Shown here: positions 46,596 to 54,973 of the stretch, in pieces
Layout of the letters: every line of letters starts with the position of its first letter
Numbering within the stretch: position 1 is the first letter of the stretch
Assembly: GCA_004138175.2 (NCBI GenBank)
Contig: RYFE02000001.1
Coordinates: forward strand, 310,001 to 374,000
DNA length: 64,000 nucleotides
Reading direction: 5' to 3'
Source of the DNA: Chloroflexales bacterium ZM16-3
Lineage (GTDB): Bacteria; Chloroflexota; Chloroflexia; Chloroflexales; Chloroflexaceae
Program-made: the position numbers and the translations under genes
The notes under the pieces: model-generated
Databases searched by the model: none
Seen by the model: the letters and a program-made list of their open reading frames with translations, nothing else
What the model was told of the DNA's origin: nothing

Positions 46596-46957
46596 TACCC
46601 GTCCGGGTTCAAGAGAAACTGCATCGTGTCGGCGAGGACGGCGGCCTGAACCGGCTCCTCGACGATAGCGATCGTCCAGTCGCTGGCGTAGGGGACGGAC
46701 TGGAGATGCACCATAGGCAGCGCGCTGACGATGATGATCGGGATAGCCTCCGTCGCGCCGTCGGCGCGCAGCCGCTCGATTACCTGCTCCTCAGGTGTCT
46801 CCAGGCCGGGCAGGGCGATCACAAAGATATTCGGCATCTCGGCGGGAAGGCTATCAGGGGCGGCTGTCGTTGTCACAACCGAGTCACCCGGCATGAGGGC
46901 CGCCAGCCGCGACCGCGTATCTGCGTCGCTGGCTACCACCAAAACAGATGTAGGCAT
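46595..46957 (-). CDS. Degenerate response-regulator receiver-like protein
   Basis: A 120-aa single domain with the alternating pattern of a CheY-like receiver: VLVVASDADTRSRLAALM at the start, IFVIALPGLETPEEQVIERL and IPIIIVSALPM later. The usual phosphate-accepting Asp at the end of the third strand is absent (IALPG), so it is probably not phosphorylated in the normal way. GGAAGGG lies before the ATG at 46957; the longer frame upstream is repeat DNA. It lies downstream of a sensor kinase on the same strand, separated by a palindrome. Confidence 0.6.
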   Translation of the reverse strand: MPTSVLVVASDADTRSRLAALMPGDSVVTTTAAPDSLPAEMPNIFVIALPGLETPEEQVIERLRADGATEAIPIIIVSALPMVHLQSVPYASDWTIAIVEEPVQAAVLADTMQFLLNPDG

Positions 46958-47029
46958 CGTGTGATCCCTTCCTAGTCGCTCACTCCGGGCGCATTGTAGC
47001 ATACAGCCGCGCGCCGTGCCAATGCGGCA

Positions 47030-47182
47030 TCGCCCGGCGGCTGAAGCCGCGGGCTCTGCTCTGCAAAGGCCGCCTGTGCGGCCTGCATGAGGCCGCGCAG
47101 GCGGCCTTTGTCTATCCGTAGCCCGCCCGTTTACGGGCCGGGCGATCAGGGTGACAGGGTGCGTTTTGCGGTAGTGCAAAAC
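47030..47182. repeat. GC-rich palindrome cluster, family C copy 1
   Basis: About 150 bp: GCCCGGCGGCTGAAGCCGCG, a GGCCGCCTGTGCGG/CCGCGCAGGCGGCC pair, AGCCCGCCCG, ACGGGCCGGGC and GGTTTTGCGG-like tail. A second copy at 53379-53528 shares nearly all blocks. No gene is seen in the 46958-47242 gap. Confidence 0.85.
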
Positions 47183-47242
47183 GAGCCTTGCCTAGATGGC
47201 AAGGCTCGTAGCGGTTTTGTTGTTCGACGCCATACCGTGCGA

Positions 47243-48493
47243 TCAGGCATGGACGAGCAGCTGCTGCCTACTCCCTGGGGCCATATCGTAGCGCTCGCTG
47301 GGCGTATCCTGGGGCCAGATGCGGGGGAGGCGCATGGTGAACGTGCTGCCCGCCCCCACCGCGCTCTCTACCTCGATGTCGCCCCCGTGAAGATCCATGA
47401 TCGCCTTCGAGATATACAGCCCGAGCCCCAGACCTGTTGTGGCGTACTCATCTGCTGCTCGGAAGAATCGCTGGAAGAGCGAGGGCCGAGCGCTCGCGGC
47501 GATCCCGCTGCCGTAGTCACGGATAGCGATCCGCACCTGATGCTCCTGGGGCGCAACCTCGATCACGATCTCGCTGCCCGCCGGGCTGTACTTCACCGCG
47601 TTCTGGAGCAGATTCTGGAGCACCTGCTCCAGGCGGAGCGCGTCGCCCACCACCCAGAGGGGCTCTCCCACCACATTCAGCCGTAGGGTGTGGGTGGACA
47701 GCACTGGCTGAAGGTTCAGCACGACCCGATCCACCAAGGCGCTGAGGTCAAGCATCGTCGTGCTGACGCGGAGTTGGCCATGCTCGATAGCGGTCGCGTC
47801 GAGCAGCGCGCTAACCAGCTGTGCGAGCCGAAGCGACTGATCAACCAGCATATCAACAGAGCGTCGGTCGCGGGGGTCAACATCCTCGCGGGCGTTGAAC
47901 CGCCGCTGAAGCAGCTGCGCCTGGCCCAAGAGTACCGTCAGCGGCGCGCGCAGCTCGTGGGCCGCGATGGCGATCACGCCATTGTGCTTGTCGAGCGTCA
48001 GCTCTGCGCTGTGACGCAACGCACGCTCTGCCTCCGCCTGGCGCTCGATCTCGATAGGCGTGACAATACCTGCCCAGCGCGTGATCACGCCTATCATATG
48101 GCGCTGCGGCGCGCACTGCATACGGAACCAGCGGTAGGTGCCATCGGCACCGCGCAGCCGGTGCTCGATCATAAGCGGCATGCCGCTCCGCACGGCAGAC
48201 TGCCATCGGGCGAGGCTGTCGGCCCGATCCTCGTCGTGGAGTACGGCGGCCCAGCCCAGGCCCATGAGCGCGTCCTCCGGGTATCCGGCGTAGTCGCAGA
48301 GCAGCGGGCTGACATAGTCCCAGGCTCCATCCGAGCGGCTGGTGAAGAGCATAGCGGGGATCACCGCAAGCAGATGGCTCTCGTGTGCTGGATCTGCCTC
48401 GCGCTGCGCGCTGGCCTCCTCATGACGTGGCCTCACGTGCCGGGGATAAAACGGGTACGTCTTGCCTCGGCGCACACGACTCTTGATCAGCAT
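47243..48493 (-). CDS. PAS-domain sensor histidine kinase
   Basis: A 416-aa soluble kinase without membrane helices. A PAS domain lies at about residues 40-150 (YVSPLLCDYAGYPEDALMG, HRLRGADGTYRWFRMQC). The phosphorylated His is in IAIAAHELRAPLTVLLG (about 180), and the ATP-binding domain shows NLLQNAVKYSPAGSEI (N box), DYGSGI and GLGLGLYISKAI. The cognate regulator is unclear; the nearest receiver lacks its Asp. A family A element ends about 12 bp upstream of the ATG, with AGGA between. Confidence 0.88.
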   Translation of the reverse strand: MLIKSRVRRGKTYPFYPRHVRPRHEEASAQREADPAHESHLLAVIPAMLFTSRSDGAWDYVSPLLCDYAGYPEDALMGLGWAAVLHDEDRADSLARWQSAVRSGMPLMIEHRLRGADGTYRWFRMQCAPQRHMIGVITRWAGIVTPIEIERQAEAERALRHSAELTLDKHNGVIAIAAHELRAPLTVLLGQAQLLQRRFNAREDVDPRDRRSVDMLVDQSLRLAQLVSALLDATAIEHGQLRVSTTMLDLSALVDRVVLNLQPVLSTHTLRLNVVGEPLWVVGDALRLEQVLQNLLQNAVKYSPAGSEIVIEVAPQEHQVRIAIRDYGSGIAASARPSLFQRFFRAADEYATTGLGLGLYISKAIMDLHGGDIEVESAVGAGSTFTMRLPRIWPQDTPSERYDMAPGSRQQLLVHA

Positions 48494-48505
48494 AGTTGCA
48501 GTCCT

Positions 48506-48585
48506 TATAGCGGAGGGCGGAGCGATTGAGCTTGTTTGAGAAAGGCACGAGCGAAGCGAGTCACCAGGTTCAGTGCCTCAGATGA
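48506..48585. repeat. CTATAG-type dispersed element, family A copy 4 (truncated)
   Basis: TATAGCGGAGGGCGGAGCG, ATTGAGCTTGTTTGAGAAAGGC, CGAGCGAAGCGAGTCACC and TTCAGTGCCTCAG match the other copies. The far end with GCTGCTCAGTGCTATAG is missing. It lies 12 bp upstream of the kinase start on the minus strand. Confidence 0.8.
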
Positions 48586-48746
48586 GATGCCCGTATGACA
48601 CTACAGGTTGCGCGTCGTTTTAGTATAGCGGTTGCCGACAGGTGCATGTAGCAGGAAAGATTTGACTGTAAGGTAGGGGAAAACCTGACGAGGTAGGGCA
48701 TAGCTGCGGGGATTCTCCAATATTCCGCTCGGGCAAGGTGTGTATT

Positions 48747-48817
48747 GATCCGTGATGCGTGACGCGTGATTCGCCGCATGCAGGTCACGGATCACGGATC
48801 ACGGATCACGGATCACG
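48747..48817. repeat. Heptamer hairpin, units GATCCGT and GGATCAC
   Basis: GATCCGT/GATGCGT/GACGCGT/GATTCG on the left and TCACGGA x4 on the right (48785-48817). The arms are complementary with mismatches. Confidence 0.85.
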
Positions 48818-48849
48818 AACAAACGGTCAAGCTGGATTGAAACATGCCG

Positions 48850-48973
48850 TTAGCGCGAATAACTGCTGGGTTAACCTGGGAGCGCGGGCGGCTCGCCCGC
48901 AAGGATCTCGGCGGGCGAGCCGCCCGCGCTCCCAGCGCCATTAAGGACTTGACCCAGGGCTTATTCGCGCTAA
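48850..48973. repeat. Nested perfect palindromes
   Basis: Inner perfect arms of 25 nt (48876-48900 and 48911-48935, core GCGGGCGGCTCGCCCGC) are enclosed by outer perfect 13-nt arms (48850-48862 and 48961-48973, TTAGCGCGAATAA). Confidence 0.85.
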
Positions 48974-49005
48974 GAACATGCCTAAGATACATACAGCGCC
49001 CCGCA

Positions 49006-49014
49006 TGCTACAAT
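49006..49014 (+). promoter_or_regulatory. Extended -10 promoter candidate
   Basis: TGCTACAAT, an extended -10 box 47 bp before the start of the hybrid kinase. No good -35. Confidence 0.4.
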
Positions 49015-49060
49015 AGTAGCTGTACCCACGTGCATCTGGATCGCGCCTCGGAGGTCTGCG

Positions 49061-51121
49061 ATGACTGACGACGCTCGTTCAGGGCCACCTTATGACTATT
49101 CGACCGGGCTGCGCCCACAGATTGTCGGGATCGGTGCGTCGGCCGGCGGACTACAGGCATTCATCGACTTTCTTCGCCGCATGCCGCCCGATAGCGGGAT
49201 GGCCTTCGTCCTCATCCAGAACCTCGCCCCCCAGCAGCCCAATCTTCTGCCCAAGCTGCTCGCCGCCCACACCGTCATGCCAGTGCATCCTGTCATCGAC
49301 CAGACCCCGGCTGCGCCGAACCATGTCTACGTCATCCCGCCCAATACCGCGCTGACCATCGCCCAAGGCGTGCTGCATCCGACACCGCTGGAGGAGGGCC
49401 GCGCACAGCACCTGCGGATCGACCGCTTCTTCCGCTCGCTTGCGGCAGATCAGGGTGAGCGAGCGGTGGGAATCGTGCTCTCGGGAACCGGGGCCGACGG
49501 CAGCCTGGGACTCGCGGCGATCAAGCAGCGCGGTGGCCTGACCCTGGCCCAAACACCGAACTCCGCGCCATACCCCTCAATGCCGCAGCAGGCCATCGCC
49601 CATGGCGTGGTCGACCACGTCCTGGAGATCGCCATTATGCCGGCGCTTCTGCTCGCCAGATGTGCCCCCTTCCTCGCGACCCAGGCGCTGCCGATGCCCG
49701 CGCCGGATGCCGCCGAGCGGCGACGGGACACGCTGGCCCAGGATCTCCAGTGCACGCCCGCCGCACCTGAGGAGGAAGACTTCGACCTGATCGCGACCAA
49801 CGAGGAGCTGCGCTTGCTCAACGAGGAGCTCCAGGCCACCAACGAGGAGCTCCAGACCTCGAAGGAGGAGATCCAGTCGATCAACGAGGAGCTCCAGACC
49901 GTCAACGCCGAGCTCAGCCGCAAGATCGAGGATCTCGACCGGGCTAACGCCGACATCGCCAACTTCTTCGCCAGCACCCAGATCCCGGCGATCTTTCTCC
50001 GCGCCGATGGGCGGATCGCCCGCTTCACACCCCAGGCGACCGAGCTCTTCGCGCTGATCGACAGCGATGTGGGACGCCCGATCAGCGACCTGAAGGCCCA
50101 CTTCAGCAATGACGACCTGCGCCCACTGATCGCCCAGGCGCTCCAGACCCTCGCCTCCGCCGAGGCAACGGTACACCAGCCAGCCAACCAGCGCTGGTGG
50201 AATCTACAGGTGCGGCCGTACCGCACGCTCGCGAACCAGATCGACGGCGTGGTGATCACCTTCGTCGATATCACTGCCCTCAAACAGGCCGAGGCCATGC
50301 TCCAGAGGGAGAAAGACGCCCTTGAGCTGCGGGTGGCGGCGCGCACCCAGGATCTGGCTGCGGCGAACGCGGAGCTTCAGACCCAGATCGCCGAGCGGGA
50401 GCGCAGTGAGCATGCCCGCCAGCAGCTGCTTCATCAGCTCATCACCGCCCAGGAAGAGGAGCGCCGCCACATCGCCCGCGAGCTACACGACCAGCTCGGA
50501 CAAGATCTCACCGCACTGATCCTGGGCCTCAAGGCGCTCCAGGAGAAAGCGGTGACCAACCGAAGCATCAAAGCGCGCGCGGCCCAGCTCCAGGCGATGG
50601 CGATACAGATGAGCAAGGAGGTGCGCAGCCTGGCGGTGCAGCTGCGCCCCTCGGCGCTAGACGACCTGGGGCTAGAACTGGCGCTGAGCAACTACATCGA
50701 GCAGTGGTCGGCGCGCGCCCACGTCGGGGCCGATCTCCACAGCAGCGGACTTGCCAAGGAGCGTATGCCCCTGGCCGTCGAGACGACGATCTACCGGATC
50801 GTGCAGGAGTCACTCACCAACGTGCTCAAACACGCCAAGGCCACCGAGGTCAGCGTGATCATCGAGCGAAAAACCAACGAGGTGCAGCTGATCATCGAGG
50901 ATGACGGCGTGGGATTCACCACCCCGTCGGCGCCAACTGCGCCGGGCGCGGTGCCACAGCTCGGGCTGATCGGGATGCAGGAGCGGGTCGTGCTGCTGGA
51001 TGGGAGCCTGATGATCGAGTCGGCGCCGGGCAGCGGCACCACGATCTTCGCCCACATCCCGCTGCCGCATACTATAAGGGAAGACGTTAATGGCGAACGT
51101 GAGGGTGTTCCTCGTCGATGA
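49061..51121 (+). CDS. CheB-like/PAS/NarX-type hybrid sensor histidine kinase
   Basis: A 686-aa cytoplasmic protein. Residues about 20-200 are a CheB methylesterase-like domain with the Ser in VGIGASAGGL and the Asp in LSGTGADGSLG, but the region that normally reads VQHL is IQNL, so the catalytic His appears to be Asn. A coiled coil with repeated NEELQ heptads lies at about 247-295, a PAS domain at about 305-415, a second coiled coil, then a HisKA_3 domain (RRHIARELHDQLGQDLTALIL) and HATPase (ESLTNVLKHAKA, DDGVGF). The CheR domain usual in such hybrids is absent. It overlaps the regulator gene by 32 bp. Confidence 0.88.
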   Translation: MTDDARSGPPYDYSTGLRPQIVGIGASAGGLQAFIDFLRRMPPDSGMAFVLIQNLAPQQPNLLPKLLAAHTVMPVHPVIDQTPAAPNHVYVIPPNTALTIAQGVLHPTPLEEGRAQHLRIDRFFRSLAADQGERAVGIVLSGTGADGSLGLAAIKQRGGLTLAQTPNSAPYPSMPQQAIAHGVVDHVLEIAIMPALLLARCAPFLATQALPMPAPDAAERRRDTLAQDLQCTPAAPEEEDFDLIATNEELRLLNEELQATNEELQTSKEEIQSINEELQTVNAELSRKIEDLDRANADIANFFASTQIPAIFLRADGRIARFTPQATELFALIDSDVGRPISDLKAHFSNDDLRPLIAQALQTLASAEATVHQPANQRWWNLQVRPYRTLANQIDGVVITFVDITALKQAEAMLQREKDALELRVAARTQDLAAANAELQTQIAERERSEHARQQLLHQLITAQEEERRHIARELHDQLGQDLTALILGLKALQEKAVTNRSIKARAAQLQAMAIQMSKEVRSLAVQLRPSALDDLGLELALSNYIEQWSARAHVGADLHSSGLAKERMPLAVETTIYRIVQESLTNVLKHAKATEVSVIIERKTNEVQLIIEDDGVGFTTPSAPTAPGAVPQLGLIGMQERVVLLDGSLMIESAPGSGTTIFAHIPLPHTIREDVNGEREGVPRR

Positions 51122-51743
51122 CCACATGGTCGTGCGCGCCGGGCTGAGGGCGCTGATCGCGGCGCAGGCGGATATGCTGGTGGTCGGCGAGGCCGGGGAT
51201 GGCGAGACGGCCTGGCAGCAGATCCAAGAATGCCAGCCCGACGTGGTGATTATGGACATCTCGATGCCGGGGATAAGCGGCATCCAGACAACCGAGCGGC
51301 TGCGGCAGACCAACCCCGAGGTGAAGGTGCTCATCCTGAGCGTCCACGATGACACCAGCTACCTGCGGCAGCTGCTCGCAGTGGGAGCCGCTGGCTACAT
51401 CCTCAAGCATACGGCGGCCGACGCACTGATCCAGGCGATCCGCATCGTCGCGGGGGGCGGCCTCTACCTAGAGCCGACGCTCGCCGACCACGTGGTGAAC
51501 CGCTATGTGCGCAGGCCCGCCGCAATCACCGAGCTGCTCGGCACCGCGCTCAGCGAGCGCGAGCGCGAGGTGGTGCTGCGGGTGGTGCAGGGCTACAGCA
51601 ACAAGGATATCGCTCTCCAGCTGAGCCTGAGCGTAAAGACCGTCGAGACCTACCGCGCCCGGGCGATGGAGAAGCTCGGGCTGACCAGCCGGGCTGCCCT
51701 GGTGCGCTACGCCCTAGAGCACGGCTGGCTCAACAGCATCTGA
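51090..51743 (+). CDS. NarL/LuxR-family response regulator
   Basis: A 217-aa regulator. The receiver domain has the Asp in DVVIMDISMPGISGI (about residue 54) and the Lys in AAGYILKHTAADALI. A LuxR-type helix-turn-helix follows at about 150-210 (LSEREREVVLRVVQGYSNKDIA, LSVKTVETYRARAMEKLGL). The 32-bp overlap with the upstream NarX-type kinase makes the two a pair. The stop codon is followed directly by GTCAGGG heptamers. Confidence 0.93.
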   Translation: MANVRVFLVDDHMVVRAGLRALIAAQADMLVVGEAGDGETAWQQIQECQPDVVIMDISMPGISGIQTTERLRQTNPEVKVLILSVHDDTSYLRQLLAVGAAGYILKHTAADALIQAIRIVAGGGLYLEPTLADHVVNRYVRRPAAITELLGTALSEREREVVLRVVQGYSNKDIALQLSLSVKTVETYRARAMEKLGLTSRAALVRYALEHGWLNSI

Positions 51744-51777
51744 GTCAGGGGTCAGGGGTCAGGGGTCAGGGGTCAGG
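51744..51777 (+). repeat. GTCAGGG heptamer array
   Basis: Five tandem GTCAGGG-type units begin at the base after the regulator stop codon. GGGG runs are 3 nt apart, which could form a G-quadruplex. No complementary arm is present. Confidence 0.9.
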
Positions 51778-51789
51778 CGTATCACGACC

Positions 51790-51898
51790 ACAAAACTCGC
51801 CCTGTCACGCTGAGCGAAGCGAAGCGTCCCGGTGGCTCTATGGCCCGCCGGGACGCTTCGCTTCGCTCAGCGTGACAGTGTTACGTATGCGCTATTGC
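51790..51898. repeat. Large palindrome, family B copy 3
   Basis: CTGTCACGCTGAGCGAAGCG, AAGCGTCCCGG...CCGGGACGCTT, CGCTTCGCTCAGCGTGACAG and GTTACGTATGCGCTATTGCC. It lies between the convergent regulator and fabI genes and may terminate both. Confidence 0.85.
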
Positions 51899-51913
51899 CT
51901 ATATAGATTCCAG

Positions 51914-52696
51914 CTACGCCTCGGAAGAGGGCGCGCCCATCACATTAAAGCCAGCATCAACATACATAATCTCGCCGGTGATGCTGCTGGCCAGGTCGGA
52001 GCAGAGGAATACCGCAGCGTTGCCCACATCGTCGATAGTGACATTGCGGCGCAGAGGGGCGACCTCGGCAAATGCCCGGTGGAGGGTGCGGAAGCCGGCG
52101 ATGCCATTGGCGGCGAGGGTGCGGATGGGGCCGGCGCTGATCGCATTGATCCGGATGCCGCGCGGGCCAAGGTCGTCCGCCAGGTAGTAGACGCTGGCCT
52201 CCAGAGCCGCCTTAGCCACGCCCATAACATTGTAGTTGGCCATCACCTTGCGGGCGCCGTGATACGTCATGGTAAGGATCGAGGCATTCGGCGCGAACAG
52301 CTCATCTGCGGCCTTGACGAGGGCGGTGAGCGAGTAGACGCTGACCTCCATCGCCGTCAGGAAACCGGCGCGAGTGGTGCGCGTGTAGAGGCCGTTCAGC
52401 TCGTCTTTTTTGGCGTAGGCGACCGCGTGGACGAGGAAGTCGATCTGGCCGAAGGTCTCGCGGGCGCGCTCCATAAGGGCGGCGATCTGCTCGTCACTGT
52501 TCACATCGCAGGGCTCGATAAGCTTCGCACCGAGACTCTCGGCCAGCGGCCGCACCCGCTTCTCCAGGATCTCGCCCACATAGGTGAAGCCGATCTCGGC
52601 GCCCTCGCGGTGCATCGCCTGCGCGACCCCCCAGGCGATCGAGTGATCATTGGCTAATCCGAGGATCAGCCCTTTTTTGCCGTCCATAAGGCCCAT
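51914..52696 (-). CDS. fabI: Enoyl-ACP reductase (NADH), FabI type
   Basis: Last reduction of each round of fatty-acid elongation. [20 protein letters not shown] is the FabI NAD site, the active-site Tyr/Lys are in [13 protein letters not shown], and [14 protein letters not shown] is the substrate loop. The 260-aa length is right. AAGGAG lies before the ATG, and TGGTAAGAT further up could be an extended -10. It stands alone. Confidence 0.94.
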   Translation of the reverse strand: MGLMDGKKGLILGLANDHSIAWGVAQAMHREGAEIGFTYVGEILEKRVRPLAESLGAKLIEPCDVNSDEQIAALMERARETFGQIDFLVHAVAYAKKDELNGLYTRTTRAGFLTAMEVSVYSLTALVKAADELFAPNASILTMTYHGARKVMANYNVMGVAKAALEASVYYLADDLGPRGIRINAISAGPIRTLAANGIAGFRTLHRAFAEVAPLRRNVTIDDVGNAAVFLCSDLASSITGEIMYVDAGFNVMGAPSSEA

Positions 52697-52759
52697 CGCC
52701 GCAACTCCTTGTATCTAACTGCCAGGTCTCGAATGCTGCGGCGTATCTTACCATATCGT

Positions 52760-52886
52760 GGGAGTCGGGGGTTGGGAGTCAGGAGTCAGGAGTCGGGAGC
52801 GCCCCAACCCCCAACCCCTAACCCCCAACCCCCAACCTCCAACCCCCAACCCCCAACCCCCAACCCCCAACCCCCACCCTACCCCC
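52760..52886. repeat. Heptamer arrays GGGAGTC and CCCCAAC
   Basis: GGGAGTC-type units (52760-52800) followed by about 12 CCCCAAC units with three variants (52801-52886). Both unit types are those inside the xdh fusion. The arms can pair in part. It fills the gap between fabI and the YccF gene and overlaps the last codons of the latter. Confidence 0.9.
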
Positions 52887-53292
52887 GACCTAGCGTGATC
52901 ACCGCAGGCACCCGGTTGAACATCCAGAAGCCGAAGGGCATGCCGATGATCACACTGCACAACGCCCATGCCGCCGCCATCCAGAGCGCGCTGAACCACC
53001 AGCCCACCAACAGGAAGTAGATTGCCCGCAGCAGGAAAGGCGTCTGGCGCATTGACCGCTGGTAGACCCGCCCGTCGTTGCTGATCACTAGGTCGGCGCG
53101 CTGCGGCTGGAGGGTGGACACCTGGGGCAGCCGGTTCAGCATCCACAGGCCAAGCGGCAGCCCGATGATCGTCACGCAGAAGACCCAGGCGATAGCTGCC
53201 CAGACCCCGCTGAACCACAGGCCAAAGAGAATAAAGTAGATCGCGCGGATGATCAGGTTGGTGCCGCGCTCCTGGACGATGACGGTATTCAT
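52879..53292 (-). CDS. YccF-domain membrane protein
   Basis: A 137-aa protein with two copies of the YccF domain (residues about 14-60 and 85-130), each with two helices and the pattern RAIYFxLxGxWFSxxW followed by IIGxPxGxWMxNRxP. Found in many bacteria; function unknown. The C terminus (LGRG) runs into a heptamer array. It stands alone on the minus strand. Confidence 0.85.
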   Translation of the reverse strand: MNTVIVQERGTNLIIRAIYFILFGLWFSGVWAAIAWVFCVTIIGLPLGLWMLNRLPQVSTLQPQRADLVISNDGRVYQRSMRQTPFLLRAIYFLLVGWWFSALWMAAAWALCSVIIGMPFGFWMFNRVPAVITLGRG

Positions 53293-53378
53293 AGGCTCCT
53301 CACTATAGACACGCTGGGGGTCGCCGCCCCCGCTGGAGCTATGACGCCGACCGTGCGGCGTCTGTTGCGGGTTCCGGC

Positions 53379-53528
53379 GACGCCCGGCGGCTGAAGCCGC
53401 GGGCTAGCGTCTGCGAAGCCCGCCTGCGCGGGCTGGCCGAGGCCGCGCAGGCGGCCTTTGCAAACCCATAGCCCGCCCGTTCACGGGCCGGGCACGCGCA
53501 GGGTGGCAGGGCGGGTTTTGCGGTAGTG
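53379..53528. repeat. GC-rich palindrome cluster, family C copy 2
   Basis: Same blocks and order as 47030-47182: CGGCGGCTGAAGCCGCGGGC, the GCCGCGCAGGCGGCCTTTG arm, ATAGCCCGCCCGTTCACGGG and GGTTTTGCGGTAGTGC. It lies downstream of the lipoate ligase-like gene. Confidence 0.85.
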
Positions 53529-53566
53529 CCTCTCGACAATCCCAGCGCACAATCTGCAATCGACAA

Positions 53567-54382
53567 TCAGATCGGGGCGTAGCGCTGTAGGGCGGCATGG
53601 AGGGCGGACAGCTCCTCGTCGCGCCAGCTGTCGGCCTCCAGAGCTACGCCGTGGCGCTCGGCGAGGGACTGGGCGAAGGCTTCCATAATGACCGACGGCG
53701 AGGGCAGGATCGGCAGCAGCTCGCCAAGGCCAGCCACGCGCTCAGCCAGCCCTTCGGCCAGAGGCAATGCCTCGCCAGGGGCTAGGCGCAGCAGGCTGGA
53801 CAGCTCGGCGCCCGGCCAGCGCATGTACAGCCCCACTTGGAAGAGCGTGCCATGGCGGCGGCGCACCTGCGAGAAGCCCACTAGCTTGCGCCCGTCGGCT
53901 AGGATCTCGTAGGGCGAGCGCCCGGCGAAGCATGCCCGGCGAAGCAGCGGAGCCAGTGCGCGGGTGTCCTCGCGAGCGTCCGCCACCGCAATCGGCGCGG
54001 CGGGCACCCCCAGGCGGCCCAGAGTGTCGGCCCAGACCTCGCCCAGCCAGCGGTAGGACTCACTCACGTCGGAGAGCGCCAGGGGGTGGTTAGGCGGCAA
54101 GACAATGTCCTGCATCAGCAGGCCGGGGACAAACATCACGGCGGTGCCGCCGCTGGCCCGCCGGTGCAGACGCACCCCTGCGGCGGCGCAGGCATCCTGG
54201 TCAACCTCGGCGATCTTCTGGCCCGAGCCGATCACCAGAGCGAGCTCAGGCGACTCGTACCAGCGCAGGGCCGCCGCCGGTACCATATGCAGCCCAGCCA
54301 GCAGCGCCTCAGCGGCGGCCAGCTCGTGCTGCGCGTCGCCGGAGCTGTGGGGGAGCAGACGCCATGTGTGCTTGTGGGGCAA
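53567..54382 (-). CDS. Lipoate-protein ligase A-like protein
   Basis: A 271-aa protein of the biotin/lipoate ligase fold. RRASGGTAVMFVPGLLMQDI is the lipoyl-binding signature, and AGRSPYEILADGRKLVGFSQVRRRHGTLFQVGLYM carries the conserved Lys. It may attach or transfer lipoate or octanoate to E2 or GcvH proteins; no substrate gene is nearby. The LplA C-terminal domain is not obvious, so it may be a LipM/LplJ-like transferase. Family B palindrome copy 4 lies 18 bp upstream. Confidence 0.78.
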   Translation of the reverse strand: MPHKHTWRLLPHSSGDAQHELAAAEALLAGLHMVPAAALRWYESPELALVIGSGQKIAEVDQDACAAAGVRLHRRASGGTAVMFVPGLLMQDIVLPPNHPLALSDVSESYRWLGEVWADTLGRLGVPAAPIAVADAREDTRALAPLLRRACFAGRSPYEILADGRKLVGFSQVRRRHGTLFQVGLYMRWPGAELSSLLRLAPGEALPLAEGLAERVAGLGELLPILPSPSVIMEAFAQSLAERHGVALEADSWRDEELSALHAALQRYAPI

Positions 54383-54399
54383 GGTGTCCTTTAGTCCAA

Positions 54400-54516
54400 A
54401 CCGCAGTAGAGCATACGTAACGCTGTCACCCTGAGCGAAGCGAAGGGTCCCGGCCGGGATTCTTCGCTTCGCTCAGAATGACAGGATACTTCACAGCGTT
54501 CCTTCTGCGGTATTGC
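54400..54516. repeat. Large palindrome, family B copy 4
   Basis: ACCGCAGTAGAGCATACGTAACGCTGT, then GAGCGAAGCGAAGGGTCCCGG, CTTCGCTTCGCTCAGAATGACAGG and CGGTATTGC: the full family B pattern, between two minus-strand genes. Confidence 0.85.
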
Positions 54517-54523
54517 TCGAAAC

Positions 54524-54910
54524 CTAGAAAAGCTCAAGCTGCTCGGGCGCATCGTCGTGGGGTGGCGGTGGGCCAAAGCGATGCGCGGCGGCGAACTCCG
54601 CGCCAGGGCCGCCCCAGCGGTGGTAAAGCATCAGCACGCGGGCGCGCCGGTCGAAGGCCACGCCCTCAGACTCCAGCAGGCGGCGCTGCTCAAGGCCGCG
54701 CGTGCTGATCACGCCATCCTGGCTGACGATCCGCTGCCAGGGAACATCCGGCGCGTGCTCGCCGATCGCCCGCAGAGCCTCGCCGACAGTGCGGGCGTCG
54801 CAGCCGCCGCCGACCATGGCCGCCACGTCGCCATAGCTCGTCACCATGCCCGATGGGATCTGCCCGCATAGGAGATAGATCCGCGCGTAGAGCGGCGGTG
54901 TCACATCCAT
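54524..54910 (-). CDS. Alkyltransferase-like (ATL) protein
   Basis: A 128-aa protein with the DNA-binding domain of O6-alkylguanine-DNA alkyltransferases: IPSGMVTSYGDVAAMVGGG and ARTVGEALRAIG. Where the enzyme has PCHRV, this reads PWQRIVSQDG, so the reactive Cys is replaced by Trp and the protein should bind damaged bases and flag them for nucleotide excision repair rather than repair them itself. ATG at 54910 is the likely start. Confidence 0.85.
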   Translation of the reverse strand: MDVTPPLYARIYLLCGQIPSGMVTSYGDVAAMVGGGCDARTVGEALRAIGEHAPDVPWQRIVSQDGVISTRGLEQRRLLESEGVAFDRRARVLMLYHRWGGPGAEFAAAHRFGPPPPHDDAPEQLELF

Positions 54911-54973
54911 ACAGATGCCCTCCTCGATAGAGAGTTTCAGGGAGGGCAAAGTCCCGCCTCAAACCCTGATTTC

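Larger units (their letters stand above)
48494..49060. other. 567-bp divergent region rich in palindromes
   Basis: Contains family A copy 4, an AT-rich stretch (48600-48745), a heptamer hairpin (48747-48817), a nested palindrome (48850-48973) and a promoter-like TGCTACAAT (49006-49014). I see no gene. Confidence 0.6.

Noticed and set aside
52760-52886. CRISPR array or telomere-like repeat
   Set aside because: The units are 7 bp with no spacers, and similar short arrays are scattered in the window.
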